Notes: generated from the letters alone by a model not told the origin. Positions 46,061-57,986 are shown, numbered from the stretch's first letter. The stretch is 64,000 nt of DNA from Desmodus rotundus (GCF_022682495.2 NC_071399.1:9839342-9903341), one strand, 5' to 3'. A program made the numbers and translations.

Positions 46061-46389
46061 GTAATTTCCCTAAAACATTTGAAAAGCTGAGTCACACACA
46101 TTACCCCTCAATAGTCCCATAAAAGTAGGTTTGTTAACTGGGGAGGAGCATGTACCCAAGAGACTGACTTGGCCAAAGCGACCATTGAATCTGTAAGAGA
46201 ATTAATTATTATCTCTAATAATTCAGTTTAGTCCACATTGCCCAGGGGACCATCAGATTAGTTACAGAAGAATAAAGAAGTCACATTGTTTTTTGGGTAG
46301 TACTTGTGGATTTGTGACCTCTGTACAGAAACGTAGGGCCAAGCACGGTCCAGCCATCTCTTGAGTCCCTCTATTCCCCGTCTCTCCTT

Positions 46390-47210
46390 GACTCCATGGC
46401 CAAGCTTCTGAGAAGAGTTCCGTTCAGTCAAAGCCCCGTTTCCTCACCGCGCCTTCTCCTCCAACTCACAGCACTACACCCTGCGGTCTCTCCCATCATC
46501 CCCCGACCTGAACCGCTCCCGGCACTGCCAACGAGTGTCGTACAGATCCGTGAGCCCAGGGAGCATTTTATGAATAATGTTTCATCTTCTTCACTCTCCT
46601 CCTGTGGCCCTTTCCTTTTGTCTTTTGTCTCTGCGACACAGAGTTTTGTTGCTTTTGTTCTTGCTCTCCACGTGCTCCTTTTTGCCTCTTGTAGCCACTT
46701 TTCCTCCCTTGGCCCTTGAAACGTTGGTATCTTCACAGGCCGTGGTTGGCTCTTGGTTGGTCGCACTCCGTACTTTCCCTGTTCTCCACCTTACCACCTC
46801 AGCAGCTACCTGTGAAGGCGAACACATCTAAATCTCGAATCGAAGCCTTGCTGTTGAGTGTAGATGCATATCTAACCTGGGCATTTCACGGTTCCTCAAA
46901 GTTAGCCTGTCTCCAGCTAACCACCGTATGTCTTTGAACATCCAAATCAGGGTCACCTTAGGAAGATCTTTTAAACTGTCCTCTCTTCCACACCTGCCTC
47001 CACTCCCCATAATACACAGTATTGAGATGCCCAGTGCTCCCTATGAAAAACCCGATTTTTTAAAACTATAGTGTTTGTTTTATTTCTGTACCTTCCCTAA
47101 TGAACTATAATCTCCTTGAGGACAGAGATTCCTAACTATTTCTTCAGGGCCTGGCAACTGGTAGGCACAGAGTCAGTTGTTACTGAGTGAGCGAATGAAT
47201 GTGGCCTCAT
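46390..47210 (+). mobile_element. L2 LINE fragment (sense) including 3' end
   Basis: The 3' part is clear: 'ttatttctgtaccttccctaatgaactataatctccttgaggacagagattc' and 'gggcctggcaactggtaggcacag...gagtgagcgaatgaatg'. The upstream part ('ctcctgtggccctttccttttgtc', 'gcgacacagagttttg', 'gcatatctaacctgggcatttcacggttcctcaaag') follows L2 ORF2 loosely. Frames of 60-112 codons on both strands belong to this relic. Confidence 0.65.
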
Positions 47211-47214
47211 GCAG

Positions 47215-48212
47215 GTGAACGGATCTCTGGAAATACAGTTACAGGACATAGAAGACTGATGAAAGCCTTTACTCCTTATAATCATGGGTGATTGACAGGA
47301 GCTTCAAAAAGCACTGTAGCTGACTACAGATGCTGTTAGCTTACAAAATCTTTTTCATCTGATTTATGCTGACTATCTATACTGTGTATTATGTTATGTT
47401 TATTATATATATTTTTTTATTTATCTTATGTTCACTATATCGATCCCTATTTTATAAGCAAAACCCCTCTCCCATATTCCTGTAAACTTAATCTTTATAG
47501 ACACATACTTTTTAGTTTTCAGCTATGTTCCCTCCAATATTATTAAGTGAACATGATCATCCTACAAAGATTTATATGAACCAACTGTCATCACGCAAAC
47601 AAAGAGTTAGTACACAAGTTAATCCATACATGTCAGATAAGTAGGAAGAGCCAGGCACAGTGCAGGTTGTCCCTGTGTCCGGTGTCTGGGGCAGGCATGT
47701 GGCTACCCCGGAGTTCCTATGTCTTTTCATTCATCTCAAGGCCCAGGGATTTGGCATAATTTCATCTCTGGAAGTTGACACTTAATTATTTCCTCCTGGA
47801 TTTCTTTCTGCCCTGATTGGCCATAAAATGAAACATTTTTTTCCTCAATAACCTCTTCCTTGATGGCCCAATAAATAAATCAAGAAACCTAGCTCTTTTA
47901 AAACTTTATGGCCTTTCTTAGGTGGTTTTGGAGGTTTTCTTGGTTTTTGTCTAGGGAATCATCCAGACGAAGTTTCAGTGCCCTCAAAATCTGTTTCTTA
48001 TCTCTTTCTCTGAACAGGGGTCTCCAGGCTGCCCGCTGAGGCCCTGGGGGTGAAAATTAAACTTCCTTACTGGGCCTCCGCCTAGATTTCTTCCGCAGGC
48101 TTCAGACAGGCATGCCAGCTGCGGAAGTCACTTCCTTCACTCTTACAATACACCTTCACTCCGTGACTCTGAACTTTAGCCCTCGGATAAGGTTCAGTTC
48201 TCTCACTTATTC
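47215..48212. other. Unique non-coding sequence
   Basis: No gene or repeat recognised. It is AT-rich at 47380-47480. Confidence 0.4.
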
Positions 48213-48228
48213 TGTTTTTTAAGTTTTT

Positions 48229-48394
48229 ATTTTTATTATTATTTTTTTAACTTTAATTTTTTATTGTTATTCAATTACAGTTGTGTGCCCTTTCTCCCCA
48301 TCCCTCCACCCCACCCCGGCTGACCCTCCTCCCTCCCCCCACCTCCGCCCTCTCCCTTGATTTTGTCCATGTGTTCTTTATAGTAGTTCCTGTA
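48229..48394 (-). mobile_element. Bat L1 3' end (antisense) with target duplication
   Basis: 'ctttaattttttattgttattcaattacagttgtgtgccctttctccccatccc' is the complement of a bat L1 tail with its G-rich 3' UTR. Flanks TGTTTTTTAAGTTTTT (48213-48228) and TGTTTTTTAAATTTTT (48395-48410) differ at one base and define a 166-bp insertion. Confidence 0.8.
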
Positions 48395-48410
48395 TGTTTT
48401 TTAAATTTTT

Positions 48411-48735
48411 TAAAAACTTTTATTGAGGTATGTTTGACATACATTATATTAGTTTGTGTATAATACAATGATCAATATTTGTCTACACTGCGAAATAATC
48501 ACAAGTCCAGTTAACATCCACCACTACGCATAGTTACAATTTTTTTCTTATGATGAGAAATTTCAAGATCCACTTTCCAAGTCACTTTTAAACATACAAT
48601 ACAGTATAGCTAATTATTGTCACCATGCTGTACATTACAGACCTAGAACATTGATTTTGTAACTGGAAATTTGTACCTTTTGACTCCCTTCACCCATTTC
48701 ACCCACCCCCACCCATTTTCCAAACGTACAAGATC
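48411..48735 (-). mobile_element. Old L1 3' UTR (antisense)
   Basis: 'cttttattgaggtatgtttgacatacattatattagtttg', 'agttaacatccaccactacgcatagttac', 'gctaattattgtcaccatgctgtacattacagacctagaac' and 'aactggaaatttgtaccttttgactcccttcacccatttcacccacccccacccatt' form a clear antisense L1 3' UTR. Confidence 0.85.
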
Positions 48736-48739
48736 TCTG

Positions 48740-49885
48740 CTCCTCTTTCTTTTTCTTAGTTAAATATTACCCAGACCCCTTCCAAGTTCCCTGGCTTCAT
48801 CAATCCAGGGTTCAGCTTTCCTACTTTGCTGGAAGCCCGCAGCTCAGCCTCCTGGCCATAGAGACCTCAGATTATCGTTGCCTTCCCCTTGGGGCCCTAC
48901 CGATGGCTCTCTTTTCTTCTCACTGTGAGGGGGACTGGGCTCCTCGTGGAAGCTTCTCTTACTTCATGGGGGCTCAGTACTTTGTTATCCTTCATGCCGT
49001 TCTTGGTGCTTGCCAGAGGCAGCAGTCATCCTTCTCACACACAGACTGTGAAGAGACTGTTTTCATGGTGCTCGGTGGTTTTGAGCAGCCTCTGCACACC
49101 TTCTGGGCCACGGCAGTAGGGACAATGCTGGTGTGGACGGTGAAGGAGACGAACGAGGTGGGGACCGAGAGATGAGACTCCAGGCCCAGCAGCCCAGCTC
49201 TGCAGGGCATTTTTCAGTGTGGTCTGCATGAAGATTTTTAGTGAAAGAAGGGTTCTAAATCTTCAACATTTGCTGGAATCAAATAAATAATTCCACTTTC
49301 CCCAGTTAAGTTTATTCAATCTACTCAGGCCTAAATGTTCTTTGTGATGATTTAATGGCCTTTTACAAGTATAGGTTTTTAATGTCAAAATAGTGTAAAC
49401 ACACAGAAATAAGAGCAGAAAGTTCCATGAAGGAAGAAAGAAGCCATTGCCTCACAAGAGAGACCATGCTTCAATGGAATGAGGGACAGAGAAGTGACCA
49501 GAAGGTGGGTAGAGACTTTTTTAGGTGAATGGCTATGCTATTTTAAAAGATAATAGTAACAATAATATTTGAAGGGTCATGAACTGTGATGTTCCTCTAA
49601 CTTTGGTTCATCGGAAAGTATTCATGCCATCGGATTCATTTATCATGATTGATCTAACACATATGTATTATGAACATGGTCTTCTTGGAGCAGATCTGCC
49701 TTCAGGTAAATTGTTATGCCTGATTTTCATCAGTCCATTTTTATAAGTCTGTACTAAGCCAAAACACATACTGGAAAAACAAGTATAGTAAAGTGAAGAT
49801 CTGTATCAAAATATCACATGTCTCTAAGAGCTAAGCTTGGTAAGACCTGTGGAGCTTGTTGCACTTATAGAACAATCTCTTCTGC
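48740..49885. other. Unique non-coding sequence
   Basis: No recognised element. Frames of 60-90 codons around 48889-49229 on both strands have no recognisable content. Confidence 0.4.
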
Positions 49886-49889
49886 AAGA

Positions 49890-50130
49890 TCTGAACACTT
49901 ACTGACATATAATGTTACATTATTTTCAGTGTGTTTAGAAAAGCAGTGTGCTTACTGTATGCCAAATGCAAAGTTTCTCATCCAGTTTTACTTAACCTTT
50001 ACAACAATTGAGTGATTTTTATAAACTTCGTTTTGAAAAATGTGGCCGAGAGAGGCTCGATAACTTGATTAAGATTTTATAGCTTGTAAATAATAAAACT
50101 AAGTTTGAAACTCATGTCTGTCTGGCTTAT
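49890..50130 (-). mobile_element. MIR SINE (antisense)
   Basis: 'gtgcttactgtatgccaaatgcaaag', 'ttttacttaacctttacaacaattgagtg', 'ttcgttttgaaaaatgtggccgagagaggctcgataacttg' and 'agcttgtaaataataaaactaagtttgaaactcatgtctgtctggct' give the full antisense MIR order. Confidence 0.75.
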
Positions 50131-50194
50131 GTATATGTATAAATATATATGCATAAAAATGCATGTGTGTGCATGTTCACATACACACTTATAT

Positions 50195-50465
50195 TTGTTT
50201 CAGGTGTACAGGATAGTGGTTAGAGAATTATATAATTTATGAAGTAATCCCCCTGATAATCCTAGTACCCACCTGCTCCAGACACAGTCACGGCCATATC
50301 ATTGACCGTAGTCCTCATGCAGTACTTTACCACCCTGTGATTCTTTTGCAACTTCTTACTCCTTCTACTGCTTTCACCTCCCACCCCCAACACCCTCCCA
50401 TCTGGCAGCCCTCAGTTTGTCCACAGTTCCTACTGGTCATTTTAGAAAATCCATTCTCAACATGT
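50195..50465 (-). mobile_element. L1 3' UTR fragment (antisense)
   Basis: 'ttgtttcaggtgtacaggatagtggttagagaattatataatttatgaagtaatccccctg' and 'tttcacctcccacccccaacaccctcccatctggcagccctcagtttgt' match the antisense 3' UTR of L1MA-age elements. Confidence 0.7.
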
Positions 50466-50469
50466 AGAG

Positions 50470-52585
50470 GATGCATGTTTTTTTTTTCTGGCGTTTTCAT
50501 AGTTAAATACTGTCTCCATCCTTACTTGGCCATCACCACCCATGAATACAGTCATCATTATAGTGATCAGGATTCCAATTTCAATGTCAAGTGAGACTCT
50601 TCCGTACCTCATTTTAGAAAGATTTCTACTACCACTTACAATACTTTTTGTTCATGGAAACCTTATGAGGTTAGTTCAAACTGCTCTCTAAGTAAAGAGA
50701 ACAGAACAGTAGGGTCTGGAGCCACAGAGAAGACCTCGCTAACAAACATGGCAGCCCCCAGCCACATCACATCCTTGGGGAGCCACAGAGCCATCTGTAC
50801 GTTCCGCTGCAGGTACTTTATACTACATTGTCCAGGAGAAGCTAGTTTTGAAATTATTAATGCAAGTTAGGCCTATCCTTTTAGATAGATAGAATAATAG
50901 GATTTCTCATCCTTTTTTGGGGGGTGCTATCCTTAACACCTACAAAAACAAACAAATAAACAAGCAAACAAAAAAAACCCCATCTTAAGTGCATAGCATA
51001 AATACTTCTGGAATACTTAACCTTTTGGGGGACTGTCAAATATATTTTATTAACTGACTTTAGGAGCATCCATATGCTCCTAAGCTCTTTATGCTTATAT
51101 GGGCATAATGGCCAAAGGAGCTTCGTGACTTGTTTGGAAACTAGAGTAAAACTCTGGTATTTTCTGCGTGTAATTTGTCCCGTGTTTTACAGTTCTCGAT
51201 CTGTATGCAAAATGAGAGAAATGCATTGTAATTTGGATGAGGCCAGAATGAGCATGCACGAAATAGGCCGTCTAGCGTGCTTCGCGTTGAAGCTTCAAGT
51301 GCTCGTGGAAAGTGACGGAGAGCAGCATATATCTTAGAATTAAAACTGCCTTCCTCTGTAGCTCTCATTGTGAACCAAATACTTAACTATTTCGGAGAAA
51401 TTACCTGAGCAGGGGACAGGAAACCAAGGTGTTGGTTAAACTGTTTATGTCATCGGGGCTGCGTGTATCTTTGTAGAACGATGAGGAGGTTTTACTCCAA
51501 CACTGAGTTTTTACGCTAATGTTTATAGATAGTAGGGGAACCATTTATATAGATGTTATGGACAGATTCAGCCTAAGAGGAGTGTGTGTGTGTGTGTGTG
51601 TGTGTGTTGGGAAGTGGTCATCTGAGCCCTGGTTGTATAATTCCTTCCCCCCTGGGAATGTCTGCAGAATTCCTTGGACTTTTAGGACTTTAACTTAAAA
51701 ATCATTATTTAGAAAATTTCTAAAATCCAGCTCTAAGTGTCTATTTTTTTAATGAGTTCTTGGTTAGTTAAAGAAGACACTCAGGGGCTTGTGTAGAGTT
51801 TACATGAATCTAGAGTTCCCCAAATATTTTGCTTAGAAACTAGTCCTTGTGATTTCTCCAGTATAATGTCAGGCAGATTTTTATATTCATGTGTACAATA
51901 TATTCAACTATAAATCGAAGAATACATTGAAAAATCTAACATATTTTTATACGAGAAGTAACCCTGCAAGATGATAGTATGAAGCCAGGAGAATATAAAT
52001 GGCTTTAGGAGTCTAGATTAGGTTCACAATACTTACCACAATCAATTACATAGTCTACGTGACTAAGAAAAGGCAGGTGGGGAAAAATGCATCCTACCTG
52101 AAAAAAAGTGCACTTCCTGGGAAGAGACAAAGGAACAATAATGATTTGATGGGGTTATCGAATCAGGACAAATACACCAAGACAGTGGAACGCAAAGATT
52201 ATGCTGCGATGTAGTGTCAGGCAGGCTGGCTTGGCAGGTGCCTGTCACAGGTGCTGTGGCGAACATCTGCTTTCAACAAAAAGTCAGATATCACAGCATC
52301 TACCATGCTAGGCATTTCACCAAGGAGTCTCTCTGCTCAGGTGATGCTAGGTGCACGCTTCCAGTCTCTGCTGGAGCTCCAGGCGGTGTGCTGATTCGGC
52401 CAACGAGCTGATGGCATGACAGATCAGGTGTAATCAGGCTGCCTCACAGTGAGACGTGTGGACAGAGATGGTTGTGTAATCCACCCGAGAGAAGACTAAA
52501 CTAGTTCCGGGATGTTCTTACTTATAAAATTACATACGATTTGGCTTTTTATATGAATCAATAGAGACTTCTCTAAAGTGTTTTT
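50470..52585. other. Unique sequence, part possibly conserved
   Basis: 51060-51400 is repeat-free with CpGs ('gtcccgtg', 'ctcgatctg', 'ggccgtctagcgtgcttcgcgttg') and could be a conserved element. Otherwise nothing is recognised apart from the microsatellite at 51582. Confidence 0.35.
51582..51607 (+). repeat. (GT)n microsatellite
   Basis: Thirteen perfect GT units. Confidence 0.95.
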
Positions 52586-52601
52586 CTTAATAATTATTAA
52601 G
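52586..52601. repeat. Perfect 16-bp palindrome in an AT-rich island
   Basis: CTTAATAATTATTAAG is its own reverse complement. A second AATAATTATT core follows about 30 bp later at 52621-52634, within a short AT-only stretch. Confidence 0.85.
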
Positions 52602-52639
52602 CATTATAATGTTATACTAAATAATTATTAACAATATAA

Positions 52640-53390
52640 TTAATACTTATTATTCTAGATAGTCCAATATATCTATAGAATTTAGGAGTAAGCCTGTACA
52701 TACACTTTGTCCCTAGTTGTTCCTGGGGCTACTCTCCCTATAGAGCTCTCCCATATGCACACCTAGTAAATGTTTTACCTGTTAACCTGCCTACCATCAG
52801 GTAAGTCACAGGTCTTCCTTTAGTCCCCAGCCCCCACCCGTTGGACCTGCCTTGGTAAAGGAGAAGTTTTTCCTCCCCAACAGTGAAAACCTCACAAGTG
52901 CCACTGCTGGGCACAGACATGGCTGCTTGCGTTGCTGACAAGTCCCTCATAGGATGCTGCCCCAACCGGCTGCCTTCACACTCAGATGTAGCCGCAGCAA
53001 CAGCTGGTCCCTTCTCACCTGGCCCGCTTCTGCACGGCCCAGCTCCTCACGTCATCAGCTGCTGGTTCAGGGGGAGTGGGTCTGCTTGGTCGCTGGAGCC
53101 CCCATGGACCAGCACAGGTGCGGGTGACCCCTTGCATGTCTGTGCCCTAGTGGCCAGGGCACAAGTTGGGCAGGCATTGTCAGTTTCAGTAATAGGATTT
53201 GGGCTCTCTCCCAAAAGATGGTGAACACTTCTTAAAGGAACGAAGTTCTTTCTTTTGTTTTTTCACTTAGAAGAAAAAACAACCCTCCCAAACCACTACA
53301 GGAACAATGAAATCTGCCAAAGAATTTTTCACCTGGACTCAAGGCAAGAGCAAATGTTTCTTTTCTTTTGGCTGGAAACTGAAGAATGCT
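52640..53390. other. Unique non-coding sequence
   Basis: 52800-53230 is GC-richer and gives a 113-codon plus-strand frame (52883-53224) without recognisable content. Confidence 0.35.
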
Positions 53391-54755
53391 TGTTTCTGAT
53401 CGTACACAGGACACAATTCAAGGTGTTAAATCGGCAACATGGCATTCGGCCCCTACGTGGAACTCACGTATTAACTACCGGGCACATTAAGTGCGAAGTT
53501 TCACGAGTCGCAACAAGATCGCCGTGACTGTCAAATTAGAAACTCCGGGTTCTGTGCTCAAACAACTTCTGCCTAAACATCATCACCAATAATAAGCCAT
53601 AGGATCGGAGCTCAGCCAGATAGTTAGCTGGTGACGTGTGAGGTCGAATGGAATGCACCGGAAGGTTCTCCAGCTCTATGAGCTAAGCCTGGCTGAGCAG
53701 TAGAAACTCGCTTTTGTGAGCTTGTCCAGGACAGGTATATAGAACTTTATAGAGCCATTTATGAGTCCGGAGACACAGAGGCTGTCTAATTAAAAATGCC
53801 CTTTTGTACAGGCTCTTTCCAGACCCAAATTGCACTTTCATTCAAAGGAATGCATAAATATACATGATAATTGACTCTAATGACAGGAAAAGAATGTGAT
53901 GAAACGTTTCCTGATAAAATCTAGTCTGGGCATGCAGAGAGGCTCTGGACGACTCCTCAGTCACTGTGATTTACAGCAGAAAGTGAAATCCTGAGGGCCA
54001 AGCCATTTTGTTCTGAATGTGGAATATATGTATGAAGAAGAGCAGAGGGCCTTCCTGTTATCTGGACAAGGGAAAGTTATAAATGTTCTCTAGCTGGAGA
54101 AGGAAAATCCCATTGGACAAGCACACCTTCCTTCATGGCCTTTTTTAGTTTCTAGGATGCGAGTCAATTTTTCAATTCCTCTCGCGAGTTCGTTGTGCTC
54201 CTGATTACACAGCAGTTAGGCTTAGGAGGCGGCGTGAAAAGCACATCGTTTCTGGGCTTTCTTCCACAGTTTTTTTTTAGAGCACGCCTCTAGTCACACT
54301 TCCCCTGTTCTATTATGAATCTCGCACTCTTCGGAGATATGGAATGCAACTATAATGATCAAGCATCCGAGTGTTTGAAAATGAATCTTTAAAATTAGGC
54401 CCAATTGTTAGAACGCAATTGCGAGGCCTTTCATAAACATGCCCCACGTTTGGAGGTAGGAGAATTTATGGACAACCCCGCGAGCATAACCCTACCTGTA
54501 TATTGATAAAGCCCGAAGTGAGCGTTGTTAGAGGGATAGTTCATCTTATTTCTTATCTGAAAGTCATTCAGTGTTGCGCTTCTCACAGAAATAGCTTCCG
54601 TTCTCTTAGGAAAAGAAATGGGAAACAGATACAAATAAAACTGCGGGGCAATGAACGAATATTCTTTCTGATTCAAAACAGAGGATTTTGGCAATCAAAA
54701 TAATCATCAGCAGGACAAAGAGCTTGATATTGCCCCTGACAGAGTGAGTGTTTAT
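53391..54755. promoter_or_regulatory. Candidate conserved non-coding cluster
   Basis: Repeat-free for about 1.36 kb and unusually CpG-retaining for its AT content ('ggcattcggcccctacgtgg', 'cacgagtcgcaac', 'ctctcgcgagttcgttg', 'aggcggcgtg', 'cctttcataaacatg'). Two CAATTG palindromes 14 bp apart (54402-54407, 54416-54421) flank TTAGAACG. Frames are short and inconsistent. This is the strongest enhancer-like block in the window by texture. Conservation has not been tested. Confidence 0.45.
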
Positions 54756-55555
54756 AATGCATGTTATATAAGACAACAGGCAGTCACATGCTTTTCACAT
54801 GGGGACACTTCCTCATAACAATGTAGGTGGCTTGTGTGAAGGATATGAAAATATTCTTAGCCAATATTTGAAAGATATGTTTTCAAGGGGTCCTGGTTAT
54901 TTACTGAAGCAGATTTCTGAAATCATATTATGGGACTAGTCACTCTTAACTGTATCAAAAAGTATAACATTTTACCGATATCCACTCAAGTCAAGTATTC
55001 ATTCTGTTACAAACTTAAGAATCAGATAGGCGTGGCTTTCAAAGTGGCCACCCTATGGCTCTGAGACTCTTTGTCTTGCACCTGAGCCAGCTTTTCTCCC
55101 CTTTCTCACTCCAACACCTGCGATGAATGAATCCTTCACTCAGGAAGTGGCAAGGACTGTGACTCTCTGGTCCACATAACAGGCTCCAGGAAGGAGGCAA
55201 ACGGGCCCACCATGCTCGGTAGACCGCTACTGAGAGAATGAGGTTCGTGCGGACTCACAGAACTATGGTGGGGAGGTGGAAGTAGAGAATGTTTCTTACC
55301 TGTTGCTCCCTCCTCCTCACCCCCTGTTGCTATTTCCCCAATGCCCTCATCTTTCCGTTTCCTTTGCTTCTCGCTTCCCTTCCCTGGACTTGAGGAAAGC
55401 CTACCAGTCAGAACAACCTTCCCAAGAGTTAACATCATTCATCAGCCCTCGTGGACGAGAGTTTGCATTGAAATAAGACTGTCAGGGTGGGGGCGGAGTT
55501 GTGTGATAACTTGTAAGGAAGGGTTTACTATGGGAATCTATCTTTCTTGACAGCT
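54756..55555. other. Unique non-coding sequence
   Basis: No recognised element. Frames of 66-100 codons at 55136-55550 overlap on both strands and are not supported. Confidence 0.4.
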
Positions 55556-55559
55556 TTCA

Positions 55560-56330
55560 CTCCCTAACTCTTTATAACACATTTCTTCACTCCTTCTCAT
55601 TCATCAACTGAATTAGGCTTTCTCTGTCATCATTTAGGGCTCCTCTGCCACCGTGTTATAGGTTGGTGTCCCCTAGGGTTCTTTTACCCCCTACTGCTCT
55701 TCTCCTTCCAACACTTTTTCTGGTGACTCTGTCCATGTTCATGGATCTGAACGCTCACCTAATCTCCAGCTAATACCTTTCTCCTGAGCTTAAGACTGAC
55801 AACCACCTCTATTCTGAAAATCTTCATGCGATGGACTGAATGTTTATGTCTGTTTAAAATTCAAGTGCTGAAATCCTAATCCGCAAGGAGATGATATTAG
55901 GAGGTGAGGCCTCTGGAAGGTGTTGATGCCATAAGGGTGGAGCCCTTATGAATGGGATTAGTGCCCTTATGAAAGGTACCAGTCCTGGAGAGATTCCTCC
56001 ATTCTGCCAAGTACAGTTATAGTGAAGAGATACCAGACATGAACCAGGAAGCGGGTTCTCACCAGATATTGAATCTATCAACCTCTTGACTTTGAACTCC
56101 CCAGCCTCCAGAACTGTAAGAAAAAAATTTCTATTGTTTATAAGCCTTCCAGCTGATGATATTTTGTCATAGCTGCCTGATTGGACTAAGACACTCCAGC
56201 TATCCTCAAATCACCTTAAACTCTACTTTTTCCAAATTGAATTCTTCATCTTTTCCTGCACAACTCTGCTCCCCATCTGGTGTCGGTTGGTGGCATCTAT
56301 GCAGTCACACAGGAGAGCAAACTGAGAGCA
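55560..56330 (+). mobile_element. L2 ORF2 fragment (sense), split by an LTR
   Basis: Left part: 'tagggttcttttaccccctactgctcttctc', 'aatctccagctaatacctttctcctgagcttaagactgac'. After the LTR: 'ctcaaatcaccttaaactctactttttccaaattgaattcttcatcttttcctgcacaactctgctcc', the L2 stretch that follows the RT box. The L2 reading is continuous across the inserted LTR. Confidence 0.65.
55827..56193 (+). mobile_element. MaLR solo LTR (MST/MLT1-like, sense)
   Basis: It starts TGCGATGGACTGAATGTTTA and contains 'agtgctgaaatcctaatccgcaaggagatgatattaggaggtgaggcc', 'gggtggagcccttatgaatgggattagtgcccttatgaaagg', 'cctccagaactgtaagaa' and ends 'ggactaagaca'. Flanks CTTCA (55822-55826) and CTCCA (56194-56198) fit a 5-bp duplication with one change. 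It is 367 bp long with no internal region. Confidence 0.92.
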
Positions 56331-56439
56331 GGGTTACGTTTTCAAATGAGAGATGGCTTTGGGTAAAGTGAGACCTGGGCAAAGAGGAAGAAGGAAGAGA
56401 TCTTTGTCTTTTGAGTTTGGGTTTCTGGTTTTCCCCAGT

Positions 56440-56575
56440 GTCTTCCATCCTGTCCCCTCTGGCAACCCCATAGTCTGGCAATCTGTCAGTGTGCTCTCTG
56501 TATCTGTGAGTCTATTTCTGTTTTGTTTTGTTTGTTTATGTTGCTCTTTAGATTCCACATATAAGTGAACAGTCT
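56440..56575 (-). mobile_element. L1 3' UTR fragment (antisense)
   Basis: 'ctctggcaaccccatagtctggcaatctgtcagtgtgctctctgtatctgtgagtctatttctgttttgttttgtttg' and 'tttagattccacatataagtg' are the antisense of the L1 3' UTR. The same segment forms the inverted arm of the element at 9840. Confidence 0.85.
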
Positions 56576-56579
56576 CCTT

Positions 56580-57075
56580 TCTGGGCCAGGAGATCTTCCT
56601 TTGCTCTAGTTCAGACCCTTTTCACTCCATGTAACCCTCTTCAACAGCAGCAAAACCTCGGGCGGCGCTCCATCAGTCAGGCCCCTTCTACCTTCGCCTG
56701 GTAGTTCCATTTCCAGCCTAAACTCCATAGTCCATCATTCCAATCACTCTCTTGCCACTGTTAAAAATGTCTTCTGCCCTCTTTGCTCAGCAAAACTTCA
56801 GCCCTCAATCAACCTGAACACTGGGTTTCCCTGCTGCCTCACACGGCGGTGGTGCACCACCCCCCACCCTATGCCACACGTTCTGGCCTCATTTCAGCTG
56901 GGCCCTCAATTTCCCACAGTTGTTTCCGTTCTAGTCCCATCTCCCTCAGGGGCTCTTCACAGTTTTCACCTCATACCTCAAACTCCCGACTTCACCACCT
57001 CTCCCATTCCTTTCTGCAAAAGTATTTTTGCTTTATACTCTGCTGGGAAATTCCGACTTGGACCTACAAATAACC
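56580..57075. other. Unclassified pyrimidine-rich sequence
   Basis: It may be a further decayed L2 segment but I cannot align it by eye. Overlapping 96- and 82-codon frames have no recognisable content. Confidence 0.3.
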
Positions 57076-57077
57076 AC

Positions 57078-57302
57078 TATGTGCTGACTGTGTGCCAGGC
57101 ATTGTGCCAAGTCCTTTAAGTACATCAGCTTGTCTGATCTTCCCCAGAGCTTCGTCAGGGAGATATACTCATTGTCCCTCCATTTTGGAGCGGGAGTCGC
57201 AGAGGCTAAGAGAGGGAGGGTGACTCACCCAAGATGGGACCCCCTAGGGGGTGACAGCCAGTATCAAACCCTTGAGCAGTATCTCCAGAGCTCACCTTTT
57301 CA
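57078..57302 (-). mobile_element. MIR SINE (antisense)
   Basis: 'actatgtgctgactgtgtgccaggcattgtgccaagtcctttaagtacatcag', 'ccctccattttggagcgggagtcgcagaggctaagag' and 'gtatcaaacccttgagc' are in antisense MIR order. A SINE inserted at its right end. Confidence 0.75.
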
Positions 57303-57506
57303 ATTTATTTTATTTTTAAAAAAGATTTTATTTATATTTAGAGAGGGGAAGGGAGGGAGAGAAATATCAATGTCTTTTTGCCTTTTGTGTGCCCTTTACT
57401 GGGGACCTGGTCCACAACCCAGGTATGTACCCTGACTGGGAATTGAACCAGCAACCCAATTTGTTCTCAGACCAGCACCCAATCCACTGAACCACACCAT
57501 CCAGGC
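57303..57506 (-). mobile_element. VES-type bat SINE (antisense)
   Basis: From the poly-T/'aaaaaagattttatttatatttag' tail complement to 'ccactgaaccacaccatccaggc'. A perfect 10-bp target duplication CACCTTTTCA at 57293-57302 and 57507-57516 fixes the ends. Confidence 0.95.
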
Positions 57507-57519
57507 CACCTTTTCAGCA

Positions 57520-57986
57520 CCAAACAACAAATTCTTCAAGTTTCTCTTCCATAAACTGCAAACATATCTTCATTAATTAAGAAAAAATTAGGTTGAAAAT
57601 TTTTTCTCAGTTATTCATGCACATAATTTAAAGAGACAAACAGTCATGAAAACACAGCAGTCCCTGACCTTCTTATCCTTAATTTCCTCTTCCCCAGAAG
57701 CAACCATTTGTAGCCAACTGTTTGGCACATACATCCATATTTATAAATACCAGGCACATGTTGCTACTTACTGATCTGCCCGTTTCAGCCATCAGCCACT
57801 TTGCATTGACTCCCTACAAAGAAATATTTAGCTCTTGTGCATTGGAGAGCCCCTTCCTCGTGAACACACATAGCACGTTTTCTTTCCTTCCTCGTTCCCT
57901 ACAGGTTATACTCATTTGTATGTTACAAAACCTAAAGGCTAATCACAGCTAAGCCATAGGTATATTATTGTATAATTACTTTTCCT
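57520..57986 (-). mobile_element. Probable old L1 3'-region fragment (antisense)
   Basis: 'ataatttaaagagacaaacagtcatg' and 'aatttcctcttccccagaagcaaccatttgtagcc' resemble the antisense L1M 3' UTR. The remainder to about 57985 is not recognised. Confidence 0.4.
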
